Of a DNA stretch of 64,000 nucleotides, positions 1 through 6,501 are shown one piece after another. Under the pieces are notes generated by a model. The model was not told the origin of the DNA, ran no database searches, and saw only the letters and a program-made list of their open reading frames with translations. The stretch lies in NCBI RefSeq assembly GCF_014646575.1, contig NZ_BMNN01000006.1:62001-126000 (forward strand), read 5' to 3'. Position numbers and translations under genes: made by a program. How positions within the stretch are numbered: the stretch's first letter is position 1; the number at the start of each line of letters is the position of its first letter. The DNA is from Halopseudomonas pertucinogena (GTDB lineage: Bacteria; Pseudomonadota; Gammaproteobacteria; Pseudomonadales; Pseudomonadaceae).

Positions 1-2
1 TC

Positions 3-404
3 TACATCGCGTACTGGGGCGCAGGCTTATCGACGCTGCTCGCGCTCTTAAAGTTGTGGGAATACTGGCAGCATCGCTTCCGCCTGGACGTATCCTACCG
101 ACTGACAGGAAATGAGTACGAAGGCAATCAGATTTTTATTCGGAATCTCTCAGATCGACCGATTATTTTGGACCACTGGGAGCTGAGCTATGTGAAAGGA
201 CGTTGGTTCTGGCGAAAGCTTTCCCCGATTGCCACCGCCACGGATCCCATCCAGCTGCGGATAGAGCCCTGCTCCTCGGCAACCTTTGACTTCAGAGAAG
301 AAAACCACTTCGGCTGGTCTGCGGCTGCGCTCAAAGGTCGGCGGATCTGTATCAAGCTGTATGTGGTCGGCCGCAAGCCTCGACTGAAGACAATCTACCC
401 CTGA
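3..404 (+). CDS. Hypothetical membrane-anchored protein, 5' end outside window
   Basis: The frame is open from the first complete codon, so the true start lies before the window. The first visible residues (YIAYWGAGLSTLLALLKLW) form a hydrophobic stretch that looks like a transmembrane segment. About 110 mostly polar residues follow, with no motif I recognise (IRNLSDRPIILDHWEL, then a basic end, GRKPRLKTIYP). I infer a single-pass protein with a soluble C-terminal domain. A TTG at 54 could start a 116-residue product, but the upstream hydrophobic codons argue that it is internal. It lies in the accessory DNA left of the tRNA scar and points towards the converging SRAP gene, whose 3' end overlaps it by 10 bp. 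Function unknown. Confidence 0.6.
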   Translation, partial: YIAYWGAGLSTLLALLKLWEYWQHRFRLDVSYRLTGNEYEGNQIFIRNLSDRPIILDHWELSYVKGRWFWRKLSPIATATDPIQLRIEPCSSATFDFREENHFGWSAAALKGRRICIKLYVVGRKPRLKTIYP

Positions 405-1102
405 TCATGGTGGGGCGCCATAGCAATCAGCGTTCCTCCCTCATTCCTCACATTCCCCACCGCCTTGCCCACCGGGTACCACTCAAACACATCCGCCGGC
501 TCGCCATGCCGCGCTATAATCACGCCCGCCTCATCTGCGGCCAGTTCAGGGTCGAGCCAATTTGCTGCGGTTTCGGGTGATAGCACGACTGGTTTCCGGT
601 CGTGTATATCCACCATGCCCTGGTCGCTGTCCGCTGTGATGATAACGAACCCGTCTCCTTCGTGCGGCTCGCCGCCGTCCCGCCGGAACTGACCAATCGC
701 CGCGAAGTACATCGGCTCCCCATCTTTTCTGTGGATGAAGTAGGGCTGCTTCTGCTTCGGGTCGTCAGGATCCTTCACCCACTCATACCAGCCATCAGCC
801 GGGACCACGCACCGGCCGCCTGCCCAGATGGATTTGAAGAACTTGCCGGTGGCCGCTGTCTCGCCCCGGGCATTGATCGCCGGTGGCCGCTTGCCCCTTG
901 CCCAGAATGGCGCCCAGCCCCAGGGCACCAGATCCCACCGCAGCCCGCCCGGGTCCTGATGCAGAATGCGCACCTTCGACCGCGGCGCGACGTTATACCG
1001 GTTGATCGGCTCAGGATCCATGCCGCCAAGCAGCGGCAACTGCAGGCCGATCGGCTCCAGGTATTCCCAAGCAATCCGGTACTGCGCGAACCTGCCACAC
1101 AT
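395..1102 (-). CDS. yedK: SRAP domain protein (YedK/HMCES family)
   Basis: SRAP proteins form a covalent thiazolidine link with abasic sites in single-stranded DNA and shield them during replication. The 235-residue protein begins MCGRF, so Cys2 becomes the N-terminal catalytic residue after Met removal. The other family residues are visible: Asn37 (NVAP), Glu107 (PADGWYEW) and His167 (IHDRKPV). Length is normal for the family. The start has a strong AGGAGG about 5 nt upstream. The gene is divergent from umuDC, and a LexA box lies in the 85-bp spacer, so SOS control of both directions is likely but not proven. SRAP genes are known to cluster with SOS polymerases in bacteria. Identification is firm; the role in this element is inference. 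Confidence 0.95.
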   Translation of the reverse strand: MCGRFAQYRIAWEYLEPIGLQLPLLGGMDPEPINRYNVAPRSKVRILHQDPGGLRWDLVPWGWAPFWARGKRPPAINARGETAATGKFFKSIWAGGRCVVPADGWYEWVKDPDDPKQKQPYFIHRKDGEPMYFAAIGQFRRDGGEPHEGDGFVIITADSDQGMVDIHDRKPVVLSPETAANWLDPELAADEAGVIIARHGEPADVFEWYPVGKAVGNVRNEGGTLIAMAPHHDQG

Positions 1103-1125
1103 GCCCGCCTCCTATCCGCTCCTGA

Positions 1126-1154
1126 TTGACGATCCCGGCCAATAAAAATACTGT
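1126..1154 (+). promoter_or_regulatory. Predicted umuDC promoter
   Basis: TTGACG at 1126-1131 and TACTGT at 1149-1154 are separated by 17 nt, a good sigma70-type arrangement. The -10 hexamer runs into the LexA box, which is typical of a repressed SOS promoter. It reads towards umuD, whose ATG is at 1188. Confidence 0.65.
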
Positions 1155-1166
1155 ATGCGCATCCAG
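1151..1166. promoter_or_regulatory. LexA (SOS) box
   Basis: CTGT-ATGCGCAT-CCAG matches the LexA consensus CTGT-N8-ACAG with one mismatch. It sits between the divergent SRAP and umuDC genes and overlaps the -10 of the umuDC promoter. Confidence 0.75.
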
Positions 1167-1187
1167 TCACGCCAGCGAGTCACGCTA

Positions 1188-1625
1188 ATGAGTAGCAATG
1201 CAGTAATCATAGGCCCGATCTCCCGATCGAACACCGAATTGCGGTTCTATACATGCCGGGTGCCGGCCGGCTTCCCCAGCCCGGCGCAGGATCACATGGA
1301 CCAGCCGCTGTCTCTGGATGAGCTGATGGATGTGGACGCGCCGCATGCCTATCTGGTCCAGGCGTCGGGCGACAGTATGATCGGAGTGGGGATATTCGAC
1401 GGCGACGTGATGGTGGTGAACCGGAAGCTGGATCCGGCACCCGGCCACATCGTCATTGCCGCCCTGAACGGGGAGGTGTGCGTGAAGCGGCTGACGAAGC
1501 GCGGGGAACAGTACGTGTTGGAGTCAGCGAATCCGAAATACCCGCCCCGATTCATCATGGAGGGGGATGAGTTCGACGTCTGGGGCGTAGTCACCGGCAG
1601 TCTGCGGCGCTTCCACCATGGCTGA
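1188..1625 (+). CDS. umuD: DNA polymerase V subunit UmuD (self-cleaving)
   Basis: UmuD is a LexA-like protein. After RecA-stimulated self-cleavage it becomes UmuD', the accessory subunit of error-prone polymerase V. With ATG 1188 as start the protein has 145 residues. The cleavage pair is Ala27-Gly28 (CRVPAGF), the nucleophile Ser63 (SGDSM) and the general base Lys100 (VCVKRL), close to the E. coli spacing. I reject an in-frame ATG at 1155 because it lies inside the LexA box, near or upstream of the expected transcript start. The gene overlaps umuC by 8 nt, so the two are translationally coupled. Confidence 0.95.
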   Translation: MSSNAVIIGPISRSNTELRFYTCRVPAGFPSPAQDHMDQPLSLDELMDVDAPHAYLVQASGDSMIGVGIFDGDVMVVNRKLDPAPGHIVIAALNGEVCVKRLTKRGEQYVLESANPKYPPRFIMEGDEFDVWGVVTGSLRRFHHG

Positions 1626-2889
1626 TCGGGCCATTGCGCTGATTGATTGCAACTCGTTCTATGCGAGCTGCGAACGGGTATTCCGGCCAGACCTGCGCCG
1701 GGTGCCCATCGTGGTGCTGAGCAACAACGACGGCTGCGTGATCGCCCGGAGCGCCGAGGCCAAGCCGCATGTCCGGATGGGCGAGCCCTACCACAAGATC
1801 CGGGACGTGGTGCGCCGCCACGGCATCGTCGCGTTCTCCAGCAACTATGCGCTGTACGGCGACATGAGCCAGCGGGTGATGACGGTGATCGAGAGCATGG
1901 TGCCGGCGCTGGAGGTGTACTCCATCGACGAGGCATTCGCTGACCTCACCGGTATCAGCGGACCCGAACAGCTGGCCCGCCAGATCCGCGCCCAGGTGCT
2001 GAAACAGACTGGCATTCCCACCGGCATCGGGATCGGCCCGACGAAGACATTGGCGAAGTTGGCCAACGCCGCGGCGAAGCGCTGGCAGCAGCACACCGGC
2101 GGGGTCGTTCATCTGGACACGCCAGAGCGCCGCGACTGGGTGCTGAGGAAGATGCCGGTTGATGAGGTGTGGGGCGTGGGCCGGCGGATGAAAGAGCATC
2201 TGGCCGTGGCGGGAATCAAGACCGCCTGGGACCTGGCCCAGGCCGATGCCTGGACCCTGCGCAAGCGGCATAGCGTGGTCCTTGAGAAAACCGCCCGCGA
2301 ACTGCGCGGCGTGCCCTGCCTTGATCTGGAAGACGAGCCACAGCCGAAGCAGGAGATCTGCTCATCCCGCGCGTTCGGCGAGCGCTTGCACGCTATCGAG
2401 CCGATCCGTGAAGCCGTAGCCACCTATGCCGCCCGGGCTGCTGAGAAATTGCGCGCTCAGGGCTCGCTGTGCAAGCAGGTCCGGGTCAGTATCCGCACCG
2501 GCATGTTCAACCCGAACGAGGCGAAGTTTGCGAAGGGGATTGTCTGCGAGCTGCCGTTTCCATCCGACGACACCCGGCTGATCATCAAGGCCGCCAGCCA
2601 AGGGCTGGATGCGATCTACCGCACCGGCTACGCCTACGCCAAAGCCGAGATCCTGCTGATGGACCTGCGGCAGCGTGGGGAATTCAGCGGCGACCTGTTC
2701 GCCCAGGAGCAGCCGGAATCATCGGAGCGGGTAATGGGAGTTCTGGATCAAATCAATGCGAGATGGGGGAGGGGGACGCTGCGCCCGGCGAGGGTGCCGG
2801 TTACCCCGGGATGGGGCATGCGTCGTGAGCTGTTGAGCCCGAGATATACGACCGATTGGAATGGTCTGTGGAAGGTGGGATGCAAGTAG
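1618..2889 (+). CDS. umuC: DNA polymerase V catalytic subunit UmuC
   Basis: This Y-family translesion polymerase has 423 residues, the usual UmuC length. The N-terminus [13 protein letters not shown] carries the first catalytic Asp10, and YSIDEAF supplies Asp104 and Glu105. The helix-hairpin-helix region ([16 protein letters not shown]) and the little-finger domain follow, and a FSGDLF segment near the C-terminus could be the sliding-clamp contact. It is the second gene of the LexA-controlled umuDC operon. The gene looks intact. Its place beside SRAP in a tRNA-associated element suggests it arrived by transfer, as mobile rulAB/umuDC copies often do. Confidence 0.96.
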   Translation: MADRAIALIDCNSFYASCERVFRPDLRRVPIVVLSNNDGCVIARSAEAKPHVRMGEPYHKIRDVVRRHGIVAFSSNYALYGDMSQRVMTVIESMVPALEVYSIDEAFADLTGISGPEQLARQIRAQVLKQTGIPTGIGIGPTKTLAKLANAAAKRWQQHTGGVVHLDTPERRDWVLRKMPVDEVWGVGRRMKEHLAVAGIKTAWDLAQADAWTLRKRHSVVLEKTARELRGVPCLDLEDEPQPKQEICSSRAFGERLHAIEPIREAVATYAARAAEKLRAQGSLCKQVRVSIRTGMFNPNEAKFAKGIVCELPFPSDDTRLIIKAASQGLDAIYRTGYAYAKAEILLMDLRQRGEFSGDLFAQEQPESSERVMGVLDQINARWGRGTLRPARVPVTPGWGMRRELLSPRYTTDWNGLWKVGCK

Positions 2890-3002
2890 CGGGGCGCTCG
2901 AAGGGCGGCAGAGCGGGCGAAACGTTTGAATGCTGTTCCGCAGCCATTCCTGACTCCCCCGCCATTGCGGTCATTTCACCTCAATCGGCCTCGAAACTCT
3001 TT

Positions 3003-3398
3003 TTAACTGCGGAGCAAACCCAGCAGTTTGTCCAAGCGCTTCAAGTAGGACTCCATCTGCGTTTTAGCCAACCAAGGAGCATTGCCGTCTTGGTAAAGGA
3101 ATACTGCTCTGGGGTGGTCACCCCCCAAAACCATTTTCAGTTTGTCTACCAGGGAGTTATCTACAATTCCCACGTAGTCGCTATACGAGACTAAATCCTG
3201 GTACCCAGAAACACCCAATGGCTTGTAATCCCTGTTCACCACGACAGTTATTTGGCTGCCGTCCTCTGCCTGCTCATGAATCACTGCATAGGGAAGCAAC
3301 GACCGTATGTATGATCTGTATAAAGGGGATGTTGAGCCACGTTTAGGCAGGTCTTTCAGAGCACCGTTGATGATCCGGACTATTTGCTTTCTGTGCAT
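3003..3398 (-). CDS. Orphan hypothetical protein in island end
   Basis: I do not recognise this 131-residue protein. ATG 3398 is chosen because AGGAG lies 6 nt upstream in an A-rich leader; upstream in-frame ATGs (3419, 3449) lack such a site. The product starts with a basic patch (MHRKQIVRIINGALKDLPKRG). It continues with a mixed segment that looks like alternating beta strands (QITVVVNRDYKPLG) and ends in a helical, Leu/Lys-rich tail (YLKRLDKLLGLL). No membrane segment or signal peptide is seen. Its DNA is clearly richer in A+T than the flanking genes, which supports foreign origin. It is the last gene before the tRNA-Leu scar, a position where small cargo or excision genes of integrated elements are often found. 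Confidence 0.6.
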   Translation of the reverse strand: MHRKQIVRIINGALKDLPKRGSTSPLYRSYIRSLLPYAVIHEQAEDGSQITVVVNRDYKPLGVSGYQDLVSYSDYVGIVDNSLVDKLKMVLGGDHPRAVFLYQDGNAPWLAKTQMESYLKRLDKLLGLLRS

Positions 3399-3629
3399 TT
3401 TTTTCTCCTTTTTGGCCATGCTATCACTTTGCCAACTGTCCTCAAGCATAGCGTCGAAAAGGTGCGTGCGCAGGAAGTGCTCGTCAGCTTCTGATGAAGA
3501 AAATATTCCGAAATTCTGTTCCGCAATTATTTCAGACCCCGCGCGGTTATTGGCCTACAGCGGGGCTGAAATGCTTACGATGCGGAACGAAAAGAGCGAT
3601 AAGACCATGATTTATATGGAAATGGCAGC
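3399..3629. other. AT-rich intergenic DNA next to att site
   Basis: No convincing coding region was found in these 231 bases. They hold the ribosome-binding leader of the orphan gene on the minus strand and, at 3518-3528, one copy of GTTCCGCAATT. A related GGTCCGCAATT motif occurs twice beyond the tRNA scar. Confidence 0.5.
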
Positions 3630-3689
3630 GGACTTAAAATCCCTCGAAGGGTAACCTTCGTGCCGGTTCGACCCCGGCTCCGGGCACCA
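3630..3689 (+). repeat. 3' fragment of tRNA-Leu(UAA), probable attR scar
   Basis: This 60-bp segment corresponds to the 3' part of tRNA-Leu. The anticodon loop is CTTAAAA (anticodon TAA at 3635-3637). The long variable arm CGAAGG-GTAA-CCTTCG is at 3645-3660. The T arm GCCGG-TTCGACC-CCGGC is at 3662-3678, followed by the acceptor strand and CCA at 3687-3689. The 5' acceptor strand, the D arm and a proper 5' anticodon stem are missing, so this is not a functional tRNA gene. Tyrosine-integrase islands duplicate exactly this part of their target tRNA. The orientation implies that the intact copy and the rest of the island lie left of the window. Confidence 0.8.
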
Positions 3690-3873
3690 TTCCAGAGCGG
3701 TTCTTTCGTTTTCATCCTCCTTCGTTCTGGTCCGCAATTACAGCCGTGGTCCGCAATTCTATTTTGTCGGCGTGATTTTCTTCCCCTTCGATCAGAACGG
3801 CTGATTCGCCAGCATATTCCCGCCCATCCATGCCAGCTTCGCAAGAAAGCCGAAATACGCCACGGTACCAACC
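3690..3873. other. Spacer with tandem GGTCCGCAATT repeats and gene debris
   Basis: No complete gene is seen. GGTCCGCAATT occurs at 3729-3739 and again at 3748-3758, a 19-bp period. On the minus strand 3875-3792 encodes a 27-residue tail (MVGTVAYFGFLAKLAWMGG..) that ends in a stop. It looks like the C-terminal remnant of an unidentified membrane protein, which suggests the junction between element and chromosome is eroded. Confidence 0.4.
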
Positions 3874-4171
3874 ATGGGATTGCTGGCGCTGGGGCTGGCC
3901 GGATGTTCAGTTCACCGCCGAAGGGGGTGCAGCCAGTTACACCCTTCGATGTGGCGCGCTACCTTGGCACTTGGTATGAAATTGCCAGGCTGGATCATTC
4001 ATTTGAACGCGGACTGGACAATGTGAAGGCCGAATACAGCCTGCGTTCCGATGGCCATTTGCAGGCCGTCAACAGCGGCTATGATCGGAAAACGGGTGAG
4101 CGGGAGGAGGCCGTCGGGGGTAGCGAAGTTCATTGGCGCGGAAAACGTGGGCTCCCTGAAGGTGTCCTTTG
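3874..4171 (+). pseudogene. blc: Broken outer-membrane lipocalin Blc
   Basis: Three pieces of a bacterial lipocalin can be read in different frames. The first has a lipobox-like end of a signal peptide (GLLALGLAGCS, from 3874). The second has the core GVQPVTPFDVARYLGTWYEI and LDHSFERGLDNVKAEYSLR, including the GTWYEI lipocalin signature. The third, after another frameshift near 4116, has GVAKFIGAENVGSLKVSF. The positively charged start of the signal peptide and the C-terminal third of the protein are absent. Blc proteins are lipoproteins that bind fatty acids or lysophospholipids. With two frameshifts and both ends lost this copy cannot be functional. The damage sits right beside the island scar. 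Confidence 0.8.
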
Positions 4172-4190
4172 CTCCTTCCGTGCTGGAGAT

Positions 4191-6134
4191 TCAGAACTCC
4201 AGACCACCGGATTGCCGGTGCAATTGGCGCAGGTGATCGCCGAGCAGGGTGATATTGTCCTTGATTCTATCCAGCTCCAGTTTCTGTTCCGGCAACAGCA
4301 GCGCTTCCACCTGCTGCTCCAGCGAGTCCGTCATTTCCAGCAGCGTGGACCGGCGCGTCGATGCCGTCTCTTCCAGCAAGGCAGCTTCCTCGGGTTGAGG
4401 CAGGCCATAGCCGGTCGGCAGCAGGTCCGCAGGACGACTCAGGAAGGCGCTTTCAGTCAGCAGGGCTGACATGAGTTCTCCTGCTTCCTGCAAAGCACCC
4501 ATCCCCTCACGGCCGCTCAGAAAGCGCAACTTGAGATCCTGCTTGATATGCTGCAGATGCTGACGCAGAGCAGCATTTTCCAGTACCAGCAATGCAGCCG
4601 TTGGTGGCAGAGCTCCGGGCTTGAGCCACGGCTGGCGCTGTTCGGCGGTCAGCGCCAGCCACTCGCTGAAACTGCCGGAGGGGATTTGCAGGTGGCTGCG
4701 GACGATGGAGAACAACTGCTCGTAACGCTCGCGGTAGGAGTCGAACCGGTAACCAAGTCGCAGCGCCTCGACAGGATCCCGCAGCGGCCGGGCGTCAGCC
4801 AGGCCGCGGCTTTCCAGTAGGCGTAGCAGACCATAGGGCGTCTGGCTGTCCAGATCGATCAGCTGCGGATGGTTGCTCCCGCTGCGCAGCAGCTTGAGGG
4901 TTTCGACGGCGCAGTTATTGTTGACGAAGTAGTAGGTGCCGTCATAGCTCCAGTGCTGGGTGGCGGCCTGGTGGGCCAGCCCTTGCAGCTGCTCAGGTGT
5001 CAGCTGCAAAGGCACCGACGACAGGGTGCGCAGTTCGGTGCGGGTATATTCATCGATTACCCGTTGCAGCGGCAGGATGAACAGGCGTGACGGGTAGACA
5101 CCGGTAAGCCCATCCCAGCTGGATAGCTGCACGTCGTCCACGAAGGCGCGGTACGACAACACCAGGTGATGTTGCAGATCAAGCATGCAGTCCGGTCCGG
5201 GCTCGCGCCCGGGGGCGCAGATGACCAGCCGCAGCATGCTGTGCCCCCAGCGACCGGCCCAGCTGTGGTCGGCTTCGGCGAGCAGATAATGGGCCTGATA
5301 CAGGCGTTTCGGGTCCAGCCAGCCCAGCGGCGGTTCGTTGCCGTCCAGAGCCGCGTTGACATAAGGCAGGGCGGAGCAGGGCGCGTCCGCTGCCGGCGAC
5401 CAGCCGAAGTGCTGGCGCAGATGTGCGGCAAGCGCGGGGCGTCGGCAGGCGTATTGCGGGTCGAGCAGAAAGTGCTCCATGTTCACCGCCAGGAATTCCT
5501 GAGGGTTGGTGAACTCGTATGGGTCCGGGCTGCGCAGGCGTTGATGGTTCGCCGCCTCTCGGTCGCCCCGGGTGCCGACCCGTTGCGGCCAGCCGGCCAG
5601 ATCCAGCCATCGTGGATCGTCGCTCAAGGTATGGCGCCGCCCGACCTGCCCCCTGCATTCGGCCGGCAATCCTATATCGCCCTGGATCTGCTGGCGCTGG
5701 TTGCAGGCGCGGATCAACCTCCGCTCCGCATCGCTCCAGGCTCGTTGCTGGTCATAGAAATGGGTCAGCTCATGGATCAGCGTGGCATGCATCAGTCGCC
5801 CGGCAGGGGAGACCGGCCCTCCCGTCAGGCCCTCCAGCCAGCGGGCGTTGAGCAGCAGCCGCCCCGAGGGGCTGGCGCGGCCGATGACCTGCTCGGGCAG
5901 CCGGTGGGTCCAGCGTACCGGCACGTGTCGCCCCAGTGTTTCACGCATCAAGGGTGGCAGGCTGTCCAGGGTGGCATCCAGAAGCGCCTGTGAAGCCTGC
6001 CGCTGCTCAGCGGTCAGGCCGGTGCCGTCCAGCACAAGTTGAAGGGCCGCCTGGGCGGGAGGGATCGACAGAAAAAGTGTAACCAGCAGCGCCGACGCCA
6101 CGCGGCGCTGCCAACGGAAGGATGAGAAGCTCAA
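4191..6134 (-). CDS. DUF4105 (Lnb N-terminal-like) periplasmic protein
   Basis: The 647-residue product has a signal peptide (residues 1-29, hydrophobic core ASALLVTLFLSIPPAQA). An HELTH motif at 121-125 suggests a zinc-metalloprotease-like fold in the N-terminal part. The middle (RWGHSMLRLVICAPG, NNNCAVETLKLLR) matches the DUF4105 family. This domain is also found at the N-terminus of the lipoprotein N-acyltransferase Lnb, with conserved His and Cys residues. The C-terminal part looks helical. The start is a TTG that overlaps the stop of the DUF2388 gene (TTGA) without its own Shine-Dalgarno sequence, so translation is probably coupled. The biochemical role is unknown; a cell-envelope role is inferred. 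Confidence 0.8.
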   Translation of the reverse strand: MSFSSFRWQRRVASALLVTLFLSIPPAQAALQLVLDGTGLTAEQRQASQALLDATLDSLPPLMRETLGRHVPVRWTHRLPEQVIGRASPSGRLLLNARWLEGLTGGPVSPAGRLMHATLIHELTHFYDQQRAWSDAERRLIRACNQRQQIQGDIGLPAECRGQVGRRHTLSDDPRWLDLAGWPQRVGTRGDREAANHQRLRSPDPYEFTNPQEFLAVNMEHFLLDPQYACRRPALAAHLRQHFGWSPAADAPCSALPYVNAALDGNEPPLGWLDPKRLYQAHYLLAEADHSWAGRWGHSMLRLVICAPGREPGPDCMLDLQHHLVLSYRAFVDDVQLSSWDGLTGVYPSRLFILPLQRVIDEYTRTELRTLSSVPLQLTPEQLQGLAHQAATQHWSYDGTYYFVNNNCAVETLKLLRSGSNHPQLIDLDSQTPYGLLRLLESRGLADARPLRDPVEALRLGYRFDSYRERYEQLFSIVRSHLQIPSGSFSEWLALTAEQRQPWLKPGALPPTAALLVLENAALRQHLQHIKQDLKLRFLSGREGMGALQEAGELMSALLTESAFLSRPADLLPTGYGLPQPEEAALLEETASTRRSTLLEMTDSLEQQVEALLLPEQKLELDRIKDNITLLGDHLRQLHRQSGGLEF

Positions 6135-6442
6135 CGGGCGAGAATGGCCTCGGCCAATTGCATGTCACTGGCCTCGAGTCCGGGGTGCTGTTCACGGACG
6201 TGGACGAGCGCCGCTTCCAGGTAGGCGCCCCGGATCGCGCCATTGCTTCCGACAAAGCTGGCAGCGTCGGCCCGGGCATCCAGGATGACCTTGTCGTTAC
6301 CGGAAATCGCATCGCTGGTGGCCTCGACGGTGTTGACCAGGGACCCCCCAATGGCATCTGTGGTACCGATGAAACTGCTGGCGGACACACCGCCGGCAAC
6401 GCTGAACAGTGCCGCACCGGCAAGAATTACGAGACGTGGCAT
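6131..6442 (-). CDS. DUF2388 family small exported protein
   Basis: The product is a 103-residue protein with a cleavable signal peptide (MPRLVILAGAALFSVAGGVSA). The mature part follows the Pseudomonas DUF2388 pattern: a Thr/Asp-rich start (TTDAIGG, ATSDA), then ARADAASFVGSNGAIRGAYLEAAL, and a C-terminal LAEAILA. ATG 6442 is preferred because AAGGA lies 8 nt upstream. Upstream ATGs at 6469 and 6505 have no such site and would add a non-hydrophobic leader. The stop overlaps the TTG start of the DUF4105 gene, which points to one functional unit. The family's function is unknown. Confidence 0.85.
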   Translation of the reverse strand: MPRLVILAGAALFSVAGGVSASSFIGTTDAIGGSLVNTVEATSDAISGNDKVILDARADAASFVGSNGAIRGAYLEAALVHVREQHPGLEASDMQLAEAILAR

Positions 6443-6501
6443 AAATGGATTCCTTTGAAGATTGCCCATGAACACCGCGCCGGAGCGCGGCATGCAGGCC
6501 G

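Noticed and set aside
3630-3689. A functional tRNA-Leu gene
   Set aside because: The 5' acceptor strand and D arm are absent and the anticodon stem has a C-C mismatch, so no complete cloverleaf can form.
3660-4469. 269-codon open frame on the plus strand
   Set aside because: It strings together the tRNA fragment, part of the lipocalin pseudogene and antisense of the DUF4105 gene; only the Blc core part is meaningful.
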